A DNA stretch of 64,000 nucleotides, taken from assembly GCF_013009345.1 (NCBI RefSeq), contig NZ_JABELE010000007.1, positions 1-64,000 of the forward strand, in the 5' to 3' direction. Each line of letters starts with the position of its first letter. The first letter of the stretch is position 1. The notes under the pieces were generated by a model, which was not told where the DNA came from, ran no database searches, and saw nothing but the letters and a program-made list of their open reading frames with translations. Origin of the DNA: Acinetobacter geminorum. Lineage in GTDB: Bacteria > Pseudomonadota > Gammaproteobacteria > Pseudomonadales > Moraxellaceae. A program made the position numbers and the translations under genes. This document shows, piece after piece, positions 1-9,739 of this stretch.

Positions 1-113
1 TTACGATTCAGTTCGATGATCGATTAAAAGATCATTTATAAAAAATGGAACTTACACAAAATAATTTACAGGCTCTAGATTGTTATTAACCTACCTATTA
101 TGTCTTGAACATT

Positions 114-1622
114 TTAAGCTGCATAGCTCTGTGAGCTTTTATTTAAAAGTAAGTAGTCATTGGGCTTAACTTTACGAGTTTCTAACCAATACTTCCATGT
201 GTAAGTTGGCCATAGTGAAAAGTTTCTACCATCGGTAGATTGATACCAGCTACTACACCCACCAGCTTGCCATACAGTTCCTTGAAGCTGCTTTTGAACA
301 CGTTCGTTAAAAGCATCTTGAACATCTGGTTTGATCTCAATTGCTTTTTGACCAGACTCTTCTACTAACTGAATAAGCTGTAAAATGTAATTTACTTGAG
401 ATTCAATCATAAAAATAATCGAATTATGGCCTAGAACTGTATTAGGACCTACCAATTGGAATAGGTTAGGAAAGTTTTTGGTCATAATGCCGTAATAGCT
501 TTCAGCACCATCTTTCCATGCTTGTTTTAACTCGATTTGATTACGTCCGATACATGTGAAATGTTTTAAATAAATACGTGGGTCAGTAATAAAACCTGTA
601 CCGTAAATTAAACAATCAATAGGGCGTTCTCGTCCATCTTTGGTAACAATACTGTTTTCTTTAATCTCTTGAATACTATCAGTGACTAGCTCAACATTTT
701 TTCGGTTAAAAGTAGGAAAGTATTTATTTGAGATAAGAATACGTTTACATCCCATAACGAAATCAGGTGTAAGTTTTTTTGCTAAATCTTTATCTTTAAC
801 TTGAAAACGTATGAATGCTTCTGCCAATTTTTGGCCATACTTCATGATTTGAGGTTGAACAATGGGTACAACGCGAGATTCATTACTCCAGTAAAGTCGA
901 CTACGATGAAGCTGGCGATAAATATTAGAAGATTTGAATAATGCTTTACTTAAGCTTGAATATTTACGCTCATCTCGTGGTATTACCCATGCGGCTGTTC
1001 TTTGAAATACATAGAGCTGTTTAACATCTTTGGCTATTTCAGGAATATATTGAATTGCGCTACCACCTGTACCAATAGATGCGACTGACTTTCCGTTTAA
1101 GTCATAGTCATGTGCCCATTGTGAGGAATGAAATACTTTTCCTTTGAATTTCTCTATCCCCTTGATAGGAGGAATTTGTGGGATGTGTAGGGGGCCAGAT
1201 GCAAAAACTATAAATTGCGCTTCTATAGAAGGTTGGTTGTTAAAATCTAGAGTCCACACATGACGTGTTTCATCATATTCGACATGAGTTACGTCATGGT
1301 TAAACTTGCAGTAATCTTTAATTTTATATTTCTGTGTAATGTCTTGAATATAATTAAAGATCTCTGGCCCCTCAGCATAGCGTTTTGTCCAATCTGTTTT
1401 TGGTGCAAAAGATAATGAATACATATGAGATTGAACATCACATGCTGCACCTGGATAACGATTTTCTCGCCAAGTTCCGCCGACATCGTTTGATTTTTCT
1501 AAAATAACAAAATCTTGCTGTTGATTTTGTAGTAAACGGATTGCCATTGCTAGGCCACCAAAGCCAGCACCAATAATAGCGATTTTAGTTTTTTGAATAG
1601 CATCTTGCTTTGTGTTTAGCAT
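114..1622 (-). CDS. Baeyer-Villiger-type FAD/NADPH monooxygenase
   Basis: Class B flavoprotein monooxygenase that would insert oxygen next to a ketone or oxidise a related substrate, using FAD and NADPH in the cytosol. The sequence shows an N-terminal FAD Rossmann motif GAGFGG at residues 18-23, the GGTW-RYPG stretch typical of this family, the Baeyer-Villiger fingerprint FxGxxxHxxxW at about residues 159-169 (followed by Ala rather than the usual Pro or Asp), and a second Rossmann glycine motif (GTGGSA) near residue 182. I chose the ATG at 1622 (502 aa); an upstream TTG would add 13 residues that lie before the Rossmann fold. It is divergent from an AraC regulator across 160 bp, which suggests local substrate-induced control. 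Substrate cannot be read from the sequence. Family is clear; a true Baeyer-Villiger activity is inferred. Confidence 0.85.
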   Translation of the reverse strand: MLNTKQDAIQKTKIAIIGAGFGGLAMAIRLLQNQQQDFVILEKSNDVGGTWRENRYPGAACDVQSHMYSLSFAPKTDWTKRYAEGPEIFNYIQDITQKYKIKDYCKFNHDVTHVEYDETRHVWTLDFNNQPSIEAQFIVFASGPLHIPQIPPIKGIEKFKGKVFHSSQWAHDYDLNGKSVASIGTGGSAIQYIPEIAKDVKQLYVFQRTAAWVIPRDERKYSSLSKALFKSSNIYRQLHRSRLYWSNESRVVPIVQPQIMKYGQKLAEAFIRFQVKDKDLAKKLTPDFVMGCKRILISNKYFPTFNRKNVELVTDSIQEIKENSIVTKDGRERPIDCLIYGTGFITDPRIYLKHFTCIGRNQIELKQAWKDGAESYYGIMTKNFPNLFQLVGPNTVLGHNSIIFMIESQVNYILQLIQLVEESGQKAIEIKPDVQDAFNERVQKQLQGTVWQAGGCSSWYQSTDGRNFSLWPTYTWKYWLETRKVKPNDYLLLNKSSQSYAA

Positions 1623-1782
1623 TGGAAACCCTGCATAAGCTGAAAAGAGGATTGCTCGCAAGACTAACGCTTTTTAATCAGTTTAAACATGATTGTAACG
1701 ACGTGAAAATTGATAGATTCGGCAATTAATTTTCTTGCTTCTTTATAGTAAAACATTTCAGTCTAGGGAAATTGATAGAAGA

Positions 1783-2805
1783 ATGAAACGGTCGATACTT
1801 GGTTTAATTTATTTAATTCAAGGAATGCGGAATGCTGGCATTGATGTCGACTCACGTTTGGCTGATATAGGTATTAAAGTTGATGCTTTAGACCCGAGTT
1901 CTACAATTCATGATCGCCTTGAATGGGACATTCAACAAATAATTAGTAAAAATGTAGAGCCTGAAAAGGGTTTATTTATTGGACAGCATTATGCTTTAGC
2001 CGGTTACGGCCCATTGCTTATGCTACTTGTCACAAGTAATGATATTCAAACTGCTTTAAATAAGGGTATAAAATATCAAAAGCTTACGCATTTATTTGGT
2101 AGCTTAGCTTTATACGAAACTGATGAGCGGACGATTTTAAATTATTTGCCTGTTGATTTAAAAACGGAAATTGGGCAGTTACGGGCACAATGTGAAGTCT
2201 CTGGAACTTATAAGTTTATTCAAGATATTTATACGATGATGGGATTACAAATGCCTACGATGCGTATAGAACTTCCATTTGAAAAACCTACTGATATAGA
2301 AACTTTGTCACGCTATTTTGCATATTATGGCGAAGATGTGCATTTTAATGGTAAATATGCGGCATTTAGCCTAAGTAAGGATGTACTTGAAATTCAAATT
2401 CCTTCTGCCGATATCATTACACATCGTATTTATGAATCAAAATGTATTGCAGAAATAACAAGATTAAATCAACAAGATCATCAAACTCCACATATCATAC
2501 AATGTGTGCAAGATTATCTTGAATTGCAACAAGGAATTATCCCGAGCATGGCGGAAACGGCTTTTGCATTGAAAATGCCTGAAAGGACATTAAGGCATCA
2601 ACTGCAACAGCTAAATACGAGTTATAAGCAAATTCGTGAACAAATTATCAAGAATAAGGCATTGAAGCTTATGGAATATAGGGAATACTCAATAGAAGTT
2701 GTTGCCGAATTACTCGGCTATTCTGAACCAGCGGCATTTAATCATGCATTTAAACGATGGTTTGGACAGAGTCCTCGACAATATGCAAAAGAGTCATCGT
2801 CGTAA
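1783..2805 (+). CDS. AraC-family transcriptional regulator
   Basis: DNA-binding regulator of about 340 aa. The N-terminal two thirds resemble the arabinose-binding-like domain found in OruR/ArgR-type AraC proteins, and the last 100 residues form the double helix-turn-helix, with the typical second-HTH pattern VAELLGYSEPAAFNHAFKRW followed by G-x-SPRQYA. The ATG at 1783 begins at the conserved MKRS; an in-frame TTG at 1735 lacks support. It is divergent from the Baeyer-Villiger monooxygenase gene, so its likely target is that promoter, although this is inferred from position only. The effector is unknown. Confidence 0.88.
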   Translation: MKRSILGLIYLIQGMRNAGIDVDSRLADIGIKVDALDPSSTIHDRLEWDIQQIISKNVEPEKGLFIGQHYALAGYGPLLMLLVTSNDIQTALNKGIKYQKLTHLFGSLALYETDERTILNYLPVDLKTEIGQLRAQCEVSGTYKFIQDIYTMMGLQMPTMRIELPFEKPTDIETLSRYFAYYGEDVHFNGKYAAFSLSKDVLEIQIPSADIITHRIYESKCIAEITRLNQQDHQTPHIIQCVQDYLELQQGIIPSMAETAFALKMPERTLRHQLQQLNTSYKQIREQIIKNKALKLMEYREYSIEVVAELLGYSEPAAFNHAFKRWFGQSPRQYAKESSS

Positions 2806-2882
2806 CTCTTGATGCTAAAAGCTAATGTGGTTGAACAAAATGTTCGCTATACTCTCATCAGTTAAAATTGAAATAAAACGAT

Positions 2883-4025
2883 ATGTTAAATTTAAAATCT
2901 TCTCATAGTACTGCATTCACACCTTCTTCCCCAGCAGAACGCTATGCTGAGGCTTTAGCTTCAGGTCAATTTATGGCAGATGAAGCGCAAGCACAGGCAG
3001 TGCAAGAATTAGATCGCGTATGGAAAGAACTTTTAAACCGTTATAAAGCTTCAAAAAAAGCTTTCCGTCGTTTTCGTCGCCAAACTTCACCTAAAGGTGT
3101 ATATATGTGGGGCGGAGTAGGCCGTGGTAAAACTTGGCTTATGGATCAATTTTACGAGTCTGTGCCATTTCGCCGTAAAACGCGTATGCATTTTCATCAT
3201 TTCATGCAACATGTTCATAAAGAACTAAATAAGCTTTCGGGCCAACGTAATCCACTTGAAATCGTAGCTGACCAAATCTATAAAGATGCTGTCGTTATTT
3301 GTTTTGATGAATTCTTTGTCTCAAACGTAACAGATGCAATGATTTTGAGCGATTTATTCCAAAAATTATTTGTGCGTGGTGTGACATTAATTGCAACATC
3401 AAACATTGCACCCGATGGCTTATATAAAAACGGTATTCACCGTGATCGTTTCTTGCCAACCATCGAAATGGTTAAAAAGAACTGTGCTGTTTTAAATGTA
3501 GATGCAGGTGTGGATTATCGTTTGCGTGTACTAAAACAAGCTCAATTATTCAAATCGCCATTAACGAATGAAGCACAAAGCTGGATGGCCGAACGTTTTA
3601 GTGCATTAACTCATACACAAGCTCATTCTCAAGAGCCGATTGTGATTAATAATCGTGTTGTCGAAACTCTGGGGCATACAGAAGATGTGTTGTGGTGTGA
3701 GTTTTCTGAACTCTGCTTTAAACCACGTAGCCCAGCAGATTTCATTGAAATTGCAAATATTTATAATACGGTTCTAGTCAGTAATGTTCCTCATTTGACA
3801 GATTTCTTGTCAGAAGGTACTCGTCGCTTTATTTATCTAGTCGATGAATTCTATGATCGTGGAGTGAAATTACTTTTAACGTCTCAAGATAGTATTATTG
3901 ATATCTATCAAGGTGAAAAATTAGCATTTGAAATTGAACGTACGCGCTCACGTTTGCTAGAAATGCAATCTGATGAATATTTACACTCTGAACATCGTCA
4001 TATTGATGCTACTAAAACTTCTTAA
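2883..4025 (+). CDS. zapE: cell division protein ZapE (AFG1-like ATPase)
   Basis: ATPase of the AFG1/ZapE family; in E. coli ZapE binds FtsZ and acts on the Z ring under stress. The 380-residue length is typical. The Walker A motif GGVGRGKT is near residues 77-84 and the Walker B CFDEFF near 140; the downstream TSN-x-x-P sensor region and the C-terminal FxELC motif of this family are also visible. It stands alone, between the AraC gene and glcB, and is closed by a strong terminator. Cytoplasmic, membrane-associated by analogy. Function is assigned by family. Confidence 0.9.
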   Translation: MLNLKSSHSTAFTPSSPAERYAEALASGQFMADEAQAQAVQELDRVWKELLNRYKASKKAFRRFRRQTSPKGVYMWGGVGRGKTWLMDQFYESVPFRRKTRMHFHHFMQHVHKELNKLSGQRNPLEIVADQIYKDAVVICFDEFFVSNVTDAMILSDLFQKLFVRGVTLIATSNIAPDGLYKNGIHRDRFLPTIEMVKKNCAVLNVDAGVDYRLRVLKQAQLFKSPLTNEAQSWMAERFSALTHTQAHSQEPIVINNRVVETLGHTEDVLWCEFSELCFKPRSPADFIEIANIYNTVLVSNVPHLTDFLSEGTRRFIYLVDEFYDRGVKLLLTSQDSIIDIYQGEKLAFEIERTRSRLLEMQSDEYLHSEHRHIDATKTS

Positions 4026-4038
4026 GAAAGTGGATATG

Positions 4039-4067
4039 AAAAGCGCTCTAAATTGGGCGCTTTTTTT
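4039..4067 (+). terminator. Rho-independent terminator after zapE
   Basis: A 9-10 bp GC-containing stem (aaaagcgctc pairing with gggcgctttt, one G-U pair) with a 6-nt loop and a run of T follows the zapE stop by 14 nt. Confidence 0.85.
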
Positions 4068-4068
4068 A

Positions 4069-4393
4069 CAACAAAAATTGATAAATTTAGTTAAATAGTG
4101 CTTTTTCACGCTGTAAAGTTTGATATAACTAAATACGCTTTAGAAAAACAAGATAGTGAAATTTTTTTGTCTGTTAACAAAAAGTCTAGTTTCGGTATCT
4201 TTAAATATTGAATAAATTGTTGGGAATCCTAGTTAGAATTATAATATTTCCTATATAGAAAACTTTATCTTTGTCAATAGTTTTGCAAGGGAAAATGCTT
4301 ACTATTTAGGAATGTGATATTAGTATTCAGCTTAATTTAAATCGGTATACTAGGATTCTCTTGGTATAAAAAGTAGCAACTTCAGGAAAGACA
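4069..4393 (+). promoter_or_regulatory. glcB upstream region with a distant inverted repeat
   Basis: This 325-bp AT-rich gap holds no gene. It contains a perfect 10-bp inverted repeat, GAATCCTAGT at 4224-4233 and ACTAGGATTC at 4349-4358, 115 bp apart. The second copy lies just before a TATAAA sequence (4366-4371) and the AGGA ribosome site of glcB. The repeat could be a pair of operator half sites or a looping element; no clean -35/-10 pair was found. Confidence 0.4.
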
Positions 4394-6559
4394 ATGACTG
4401 CACGTATTCAAAAAGGCAAGTTAGCGATTGCTAAAGAACTTTACGATTTTATCGAAAATGAAGCTTTACCAGGTTCTGGTTTAGATAGTGAAACTTACTG
4501 GAAGAACTTTGAGCAAGTTGTTGTCGATCTTAGCCCAAAAAATAAAGCATTATTGGCTAAGCGTGATGAATTACAAGCAAAAATTGATGAATGGCACCGT
4601 AACAACAAATTTGAATTAGGTGCTTATAAAGCGTTCTTAACTGAAATTGGTTATTTATTGCCAGAAGTTGAAGATTTTCAAATTACTACTGAAAACGTAG
4701 ACGAAGAAATTGCGTTGTTGGCAGGACCACAGTTAGTTGTACCTGTACGTAATGCACGTTATTGCTTAAATGCAGCAAATGCCCGTTGGGGTTCTTTATA
4801 TGATGCACTTTATGGCTTCGATGTAATTTCTGAAGAAGGTGGAGCTGAAAAGGGTAAAGGATATAATCCTGTTCGTGGTGCAAAAGTTATTGAGTTCGCT
4901 AAGAATTTCTTAAATGAAGTTTTCCCGCTTGCTCAAGGTTCACATGCAGATGCAACAAAATATGCAATTGAGCAAAATAAACTTGTTGTAACTTTGAAAG
5001 ATGGTTCAAAAACAGGTTTAGCCCATGAAGCTCAGTTCGTTGGTTTTAATGGTGAAGAAGCAAATCCTTCAGAAGTTGTACTTTTAAGTAATGGTCTTCA
5101 TGTCATTATCGAAATTGATGCAAATAGCCCAATTGGACAAACTGATTCAGCGGGTGTTAAAGATTTAACATTTGAAGCGGCAGTTACCACAATTCAAGAT
5201 TTGGAAGATTCTGTTGCTGCTGTTGATGCAGAAGAAAAAGTTGAAGGTTACCGTAACTGGTTGGGTTTAATGAAGGGTACACTTCAAGAATCTATTGAAA
5301 AGAACGGTAAAACGATTGTTCGTGATCTAAATAAAGATCGCGAAATTAAAAACTTAATTGGTGGTACAACAAAACTTCATGGTCGTTCACTTATGTTACT
5401 TCGTAACGTAGGTCACTTAATGACTAACCCAGCTATTTTGGTAGACGGCGAAGAAATTTTTGAAGGTATTATGGATGCATTGGTAACTCCATTGTTATCA
5501 ATTGCTGATATCCGTAGTACAAACGAAAATAAAAACTCTCGTAAAGGTTCTATGTATATTGTTAAGCCAAAAATGCATGGTCCTGAAGAAGTTGCATTTG
5601 CTGTAGAGTTATTTGAGCGTGCTGAAAAGGCGATTGGATTACCAACTAAATCGTTAAAAATCGGTATTATGGATGAAGAGCGCCGTACGTCTGTAAACTT
5701 GAAGAACTGTATTGCTGCTGCAAAAGACCGTACGATCTTTATTAATACTGGCTTTATGGACCGTACGGGTGACGAAATCCATACTTCTATGGAAGCTGCG
5801 CCAGTTGTTCGTAAAGAAGCGGTTAAAACACAAAAATGGATTGCTGCTTACGAAAACCGTAACGTTGCAATTGGTTTGAAATGTGGTTTACAAGGTAAAG
5901 CACAGATTGGTAAAGGCATGTGGCCAAAACCAGATAGCATGAAAGATATGTTAGCAACTAAAGCTGCACATCCAAATGCTGGTGCTTCATGTGCTTGGGT
6001 TCCATCTCCAACTGGTGCGGTACTTCACGCCATGCATTATCATCAAGTGAATGTAAAAGCACGTCAAGATCAGTTAAAAGCTGAAGAAATGTTGTCATTA
6101 GATGACTTGTTAACCCCGCCGTTTGCACCAGAAACAAACTGGTCAGCAGAAGAGATTAATAATGAGCTTGAAAATAACTGCCAAGGTATTTTAGGTTATG
6201 TTGTTCGTTGGGTTGACTTAGGTGTAGGTTGTTCGAAAGTCCCTGATATTAACAACGTGGGCTTAATGGAAGACCGTGCAACATTACGTATTTCTTCTCA
6301 ACACGTTGCGAACTGGTTACGTCACGGTATTGTGACTCGTGAACAAGTTGAAGAAGTGCTTAAACGCATGGCAAAAATTGTTGATGAGCAAAATGCGAAT
6401 GATCCATTGTATAAACCAATGGCAGCTAACTTTGAAACAAATATTGCTTTCCAAGCAGCTTCTGATCTTATCTTCAAAGGTTGTGAACAGCCTTCTGGTT
6501 ATACTGAGCCTTTACTTCATGCTGCTCGTTTGAAGTTAAAGGGTTATACAGGTGATTAA
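4394..6559 (+). CDS. glcB: malate synthase G
   Basis: Condenses glyoxylate and acetyl-CoA to malate in the cytosol, serving growth on acetate, fatty acids, alkanes or glycolate. The 721-residue length is that of the monomeric G form, not the shorter A form. Recognisable blocks include the N-terminal helical clasp, the RNLIGG-type start of the TIM barrel region, [24 protein letters not shown] and [18 protein letters not shown], and the C-terminal plug domain ending near LKGYTGD. The ATG has an AGGA site 7 nt upstream. No glycolate oxidase genes lie beside it, so here it is a stand-alone gene. It fits metabolically with the alkane and acyl-CoA dehydrogenase genes further along the window. Confidence 0.97.
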   Translation: MTARIQKGKLAIAKELYDFIENEALPGSGLDSETYWKNFEQVVVDLSPKNKALLAKRDELQAKIDEWHRNNKFELGAYKAFLTEIGYLLPEVEDFQITTENVDEEIALLAGPQLVVPVRNARYCLNAANARWGSLYDALYGFDVISEEGGAEKGKGYNPVRGAKVIEFAKNFLNEVFPLAQGSHADATKYAIEQNKLVVTLKDGSKTGLAHEAQFVGFNGEEANPSEVVLLSNGLHVIIEIDANSPIGQTDSAGVKDLTFEAAVTTIQDLEDSVAAVDAEEKVEGYRNWLGLMKGTLQESIEKNGKTIVRDLNKDREIKNLIGGTTKLHGRSLMLLRNVGHLMTNPAILVDGEEIFEGIMDALVTPLLSIADIRSTNENKNSRKGSMYIVKPKMHGPEEVAFAVELFERAEKAIGLPTKSLKIGIMDEERRTSVNLKNCIAAAKDRTIFINTGFMDRTGDEIHTSMEAAPVVRKEAVKTQKWIAAYENRNVAIGLKCGLQGKAQIGKGMWPKPDSMKDMLATKAAHPNAGASCAWVPSPTGAVLHAMHYHQVNVKARQDQLKAEEMLSLDDLLTPPFAPETNWSAEEINNELENNCQGILGYVVRWVDLGVGCSKVPDINNVGLMEDRATLRISSQHVANWLRHGIVTREQVEEVLKRMAKIVDEQNANDPLYKPMAANFETNIAFQAASDLIFKGCEQPSGYTEPLLHAARLKLKGYTGD

Positions 6560-6574
6560 TTTCATCCTGTTTTG

Positions 6575-6600
6575 AAAAAAGCCTCTTCGGAGGCTTTTTT
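6575..6600 (+). terminator. terminator after glcB
   Basis: Perfect 11-bp hairpin (aaaaaagcctc, TTCG loop, gaggctttttt) ending in a T run, 15 nt after the glcB stop. Confidence 0.93.
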
Positions 6601-6651
6601 ATTTTCGGTATATTTTGTGCTTATAGAAATGGAATTTATAGCTAAAAGGTT

Positions 6652-7107
6652 TTGAATTTGATTAGTCTAAAAGATCTCGATCGTGAGAATTGGCTTCTAT
6701 GCGCAAAATTATCATTAGATGATTCTCAAAAGGACTATGTCGCATCAAATGTATATTCTATTGCTGAGTCTAAAGTCGAGGAACACTATTGCCCAAGAGT
6801 GATCTGTTTTAATGATGAGGTGGTTGGGTTCTTAATGTATTGTGTGGAAATTGATCCCCCTGATGAGACATTATTTTGGTTGTTTCGATTTATGATTGGC
6901 AAAGATCATCAAGCTAAAGGTTATGGTACCTTAGCGTTGCAAATGGCAATTGATGAAATGGCTGCAAAAGGAGCTAAGCGTATTCGAACAATGTATAAAT
7001 CATCCAACTATGTGGCTGGAAAACTTTATAAAAGAAAGGGTTTTCAAGAAACTGGAGAATATGATGAGTGTGGAGATATTATTTTAGAGTTGAATATTTA
7101 TAATTAA
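6652..7107 (+). CDS. GNAT-family N-acetyltransferase (BltD/SpeG-like)
   Basis: A 151-residue single-domain GNAT enzyme that transfers acetyl from acetyl-CoA to an amine. The acetyl-CoA pyrophosphate loop is visible as KDHQAKGYGTLAL near residues 84-96 (Q/RxxGxG/A pattern), and the C-terminal LYKRKGFQETGE resembles polyamine acetyltransferases such as BltD. The start is a TTG with an AAGG a few bases upstream; the next in-frame Met is far too late. Polyamines are a reasonable guess for the substrate but are not proven. It is a single gene. Confidence 0.8.
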   Translation: MNLISLKDLDRENWLLCAKLSLDDSQKDYVASNVYSIAESKVEEHYCPRVICFNDEVVGFLMYCVEIDPPDETLFWLFRFMIGKDHQAKGYGTLALQMAIDEMAAKGAKRIRTMYKSSNYVAGKLYKRKGFQETGEYDECGDIILELNIYN

Positions 7108-7138
7108 AAAAAACGCTAACTGAAGATTCAAGTTAGCG
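7106..7138 (-). terminator. terminator closing the tonB-exbB-exbD-exbD operon
   Basis: An 8-bp stem (CGCTAACT at 7114-7121 with AGTTAGCG at 7131-7138). Read on the minus strand it is followed by a run of eight T, so it ends the minus-strand operon; the plus-strand side lacks a T run. Confidence 0.8.
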
Positions 7139-7175
7139 CAGGAGTTAATAGAATTAAATATATTGAAAAGCAATA

Positions 7176-7589
7176 TTAGTTACTGCTCACAATTCCAATT
7201 TTAGTGACACCTAAACGTTGTGCTGTAGCCATGACCATCGCTACATTCTTATATTCAGCCATCTGGTCTGGTTTGAGTTTGATCTGGTCTTGATCTTTTT
7301 TAGCAACAACACCTTGAAATAAAGTCTCTAGTGCCTTTCGGTCAGAAACCTCTTGGTTATTCCAAAATACTTTGCCTACTGCATCAATTCTTACATCAAT
7401 CACTTCAGGTGGCTTTTCATTTGTTGGTGGCGGTGTGCCATTTGGCAAATTAATATTAATCGCGTTGTTTGGTGTAGGTATGGTAATAATAAACATAATA
7501 ATGAGTACCAGCATGACATCAATAAGGGGTGTCATGTTGACTTCCAACATCACATCATCATCATTATTTGAACCGACATTCATACCCAT
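7176..7589 (-). CDS. exbD: ExbD-like proton-channel subunit (second copy)
   Basis: Inner-membrane partner of ExbB in the proton-driven TonB motor. The 137-residue protein has a short cytoplasmic N-terminus rich in Asp, a single membrane helix (about residues 17-40) carrying the essential Asp in the TPLIDVMLVL motif, and a small periplasmic domain. ATG with AGGAG 7 nt upstream. It is the last gene of a tonB-exbB-exbD-exbD operon and lies 19 nt after another exbD. Two neighbouring ExbD paralogues may make mixed dimers or have separate roles; that is inference. Confidence 0.92.
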   Translation of the reverse strand: MGMNVGSNNDDDVMLEVNMTPLIDVMLVLIIMFIITIPTPNNAININLPNGTPPPTNEKPPEVIDVRIDAVGKVFWNNQEVSDRKALETLFQGVVAKKDQDQIKLKPDQMAEYKNVAMVMATAQRLGVTKIGIVSSN

Positions 7590-7608
7590 AAAATTCTCCT
7601 TAAGTTAA

Positions 7609-8031
7609 TTACGGGGAAGCTGGAGGGGTAGTAACAAAAGCAATTTTGCCAATACCAGCTTCTTTGGTCGTACTAATGACCTGATCTATCGCTTCAAAAT
7701 GGGTAAGCTGATCACCCCGGATATGAACTTCTGGCTGAGGTCGTTTTTGTGCAACTGCTTGAAGTTTTGCCAGCAATATTTCTTTACTAGGCACATAACT
7801 TTCGTTCCAGAAAATATCGCCTTTCTTATTTACTGACAGTTGAATATTTTCAGGCGTGGTTGCATATGGAGTATTTTTTTCTTCTGGTAGTTTCACTGGA
7901 ACCGTATGTGTGACTACCGGAATAGTAATAAGAAAAATAATAAGTAAAACCAACATGACATCAACTAAAGGTGTCGTGTTAATTGTGCCAATCATTTCGT
8001 CATCATCTTCAGAACCAACACTCATACCCAT
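7609..8031 (-). CDS. exbD: ExbD-like proton-channel subunit (first copy)
   Basis: A 140-residue ExbD paralogue with the same plan as its downstream neighbour: Asp/Glu-rich N-terminus, one membrane helix with the TPLVDVMLVL motif containing the proton-carrying Asp, and a periplasmic domain with a Pro-rich link. AGGAG precedes the ATG. It starts 15 nt after exbB, so translation is probably coupled. Clearly diverged from the second ExbD in the helix and the periplasmic part, so it is not a recent duplicate. Confidence 0.92.
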   Translation of the reverse strand: MGMSVGSEDDDEMIGTINTTPLVDVMLVLLIIFLITIPVVTHTVPVKLPEEKNTPYATTPENIQLSVNKKGDIFWNESYVPSKEILLAKLQAVAQKRPQPEVHIRGDQLTHFEAIDQVISTTKEAGIGKIAFVTTPPASP

Positions 8032-8046
8032 AATGTTTGCTCCTGA

Positions 8047-8922
8047 TTATTTAATACTGCGATTAACTGAATTATTGGTATTAATTTCACCGCTTAATAA
8101 AACCGCGTGTAAATCTGAACCAAATGAACGGACATTTTCCATAACTGCTTTATTGCGGCGAGTAAGCCAGTTGTAACCAAGTACAGCAGGTACTGCGACT
8201 GCAAGACCAATCGCTGTCATAATAAGAGCTTCACCAACGGGCCCTGCAACTTTATCGATAGATGCTTGACCTGAGATACCGATGGCTGTTAATGCATGAT
8301 AAATTCCCCAGACCGTACCAAAAAGACCAACAAATGGTGCGGTAGAACCTACTGTTGCTAAAAAGGCTAAACCACCACCTAAATGATTTTGTATTTTCTC
8401 AATTGCGCGTTGAATTGAAATGCTCACCCATGTATTAAAATCGATTCGTTCAAGTAAAGAACCGCCATGTGATTTAGTTGAATTAATGCCTTTTTCTGCA
8501 ATAAAGCGATAAGCGCTACTTTGTTCTAAACCTTCTGCAGCATTATCAAGGGAAGTCGCTTCCCAGAAATGTTTTTCAGCTTCTTTGCCTTGGCGTTTGA
8601 CTTTACCTTGCTGCAATAGTTTAGAGATGATGATGTACCAAGTTCCAATCGACATGAGTACTAATATAAATAAAGTAGACTTAGCAACTAAATCACCTTC
8701 ACGCCAAAGCGCTTCTAGGCCATATGGGTTTTTAACAGTTTCACTCGTTGCTGGCTTTGGTGGTGGAGTAGGAGTTGCAGCATTTGAAGTTGTCTCAGCG
8801 GTTGCTGTTGCAACTGGAGTATTAGTTTCTTCTGCAAAAACCGAGCTTAATGGAAGTAAAGAGCATGCTGCTATTAAACTTGCAGAAGCGAAACGAACTA
8901 AGGGTTGAGTTGATTTTTTCAT
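8047..8922 (-). CDS. exbB: ExbB-like TonB motor subunit with signal sequence
   Basis: Inner-membrane scaffold of the TonB motor, a MotA/TolQ/ExbB proton channel. The N-terminus carries a cleavable-looking signal peptide (to about residue 30, ending SVFA), then a Thr/Ala/Pro-rich periplasmic linker, then three membrane helices at about residues 78-98, 190-212 and 232-255. The conserved segment around GLFGTVWGIYHAL and the final TAIGLAVAVPAVLGYNW helix are typical. The GGAG site favours the second of two consecutive ATG codons. The N-terminal extension is known from longer ExbB forms in Pseudomonas and Acinetobacter. It sits between tonB and exbD. Confidence 0.93.
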   Translation of the reverse strand: MKKSTQPLVRFASASLIAACSLLPLSSVFAEETNTPVATATAETTSNAATPTPPPKPATSETVKNPYGLEALWREGDLVAKSTLFILVLMSIGTWYIIISKLLQQGKVKRQGKEAEKHFWEATSLDNAAEGLEQSSAYRFIAEKGINSTKSHGGSLLERIDFNTWVSISIQRAIEKIQNHLGGGLAFLATVGSTAPFVGLFGTVWGIYHALTAIGISGQASIDKVAGPVGEALIMTAIGLAVAVPAVLGYNWLTRRNKAVMENVRSFGSDLHAVLLSGEINTNNSVNRSIK

Positions 8923-8965
8923 CATATATCTCCAATATTTTTTAATTTCTTGCTAATTCAATTGT

Positions 8966-9676
8966 TTATTCAATTACAAATGGATATTCAATTTCATACC
9001 AGTCTTGCTGAGGTACGCCATCTTTCATTGCTGGTTTAAACGTACATAAGCTGTAAGCTTTAGTGGCCGTCTTATCTAAAATTTTGCTACCACTCGATTT
9101 TTTTACTTTGGCATCAATAACTTTGCCGGATGTATCAACTAAAACACGTATGCGCACCGTACCTTGTTCTTCATTCATAAGTGCTTCGCGTGGATATTCT
9201 GGTTTTTCACAGCCAGCTGAACCCTCTGAAACACCACGACTCACACCAGCTGGTTTTGGTGCCGGCGCAGCAGCCACTGGAGCAGGTGCAGCAACAGGGC
9301 TTGGAGATGGGGTACTAGGTGCCGCGGGAGCTGGGGTAGCCACTTTAGTTGGTTGAGTTACTGGAGTTGTTTTTTGTACAGGTATCACTTTTTCGACCTG
9401 TTTCACTGGCTCAGGAACCTTGGCAACTTTTTCTACCATTTTTGGTGGCTCAGGTGGTTTTTCCTTAGGTTTTGTCTCTTCCGGCTTTGGTGGAGGAGGT
9501 GGCTTAATATCCTGAATAATTTGTAATTCCACAGGTTTTTCTGCTGGTTTTTGAATATTGTTTGCTAAACCTGACATCAGAATATAGGCAACAAGAAGAT
9601 GCAGAAAAATGACTGCAGCAATACCAATTAAGCGTTTGGCAGATTTATTTTCTATGTCTGTAAAAGTCATGCCCAT
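8966..9676 (-). CDS. tonB: TonB energy-transducing protein
   Basis: Spans the periplasm and passes the proton motive force to outer-membrane receptors. It has a cytoplasmic stub, one membrane anchor (about residues 17-37), a long Pro/Lys/Glu then Pro/Ala-rich rod (about 50-145) and a C-terminal TonB domain with the YP-x-A box (PEYPREA) and a conserved pair of Cys that could form a disulfide. The ATG at 9676 is chosen because AGGAG lies 5 nt upstream; a TTG 8 codons earlier has no such site. It is 110 nt downstream of a large TonB-dependent receptor, its probable dedicated client, with a hairpin between them. Confidence 0.93.
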   Translation of the reverse strand: MGMTFTDIENKSAKRLIGIAAVIFLHLLVAYILMSGLANNIQKPAEKPVELQIIQDIKPPPPPKPEETKPKEKPPEPPKMVEKVAKVPEPVKQVEKVIPVQKTTPVTQPTKVATPAPAAPSTPSPSPVAAPAPVAAAPAPKPAGVSRGVSEGSAGCEKPEYPREALMNEEQGTVRIRVLVDTSGKVIDAKVKKSSGSKILDKTATKAYSLCTFKPAMKDGVPQQDWYEIEYPFVIE

Positions 9677-9739
9677 AGTTACTCCTGAAACTGTAGACAA
9701 ACAATTTTTAAAATGACTGTTTGGCTAAGAGTGAGTATT

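Noticed and set aside
3..41. Possible C-terminal tail of a plus-strand gene (TIQFDDRLKDHL then stop) at the left edge
   Set aside because: Only 12 codons are visible and the composition is not distinctive; cannot be told from chance.
7372..7608. Hydrophobic plus-strand frames opposite the exbD genes
   Set aside because: Arise from the antisense of membrane helices; no independent support.
9063..9356. 97-codon Ala/Gly-rich frame opposite tonB
   Set aside because: Mirror image of the Pro/Ala-rich rod of TonB on the other strand; no ribosome site.
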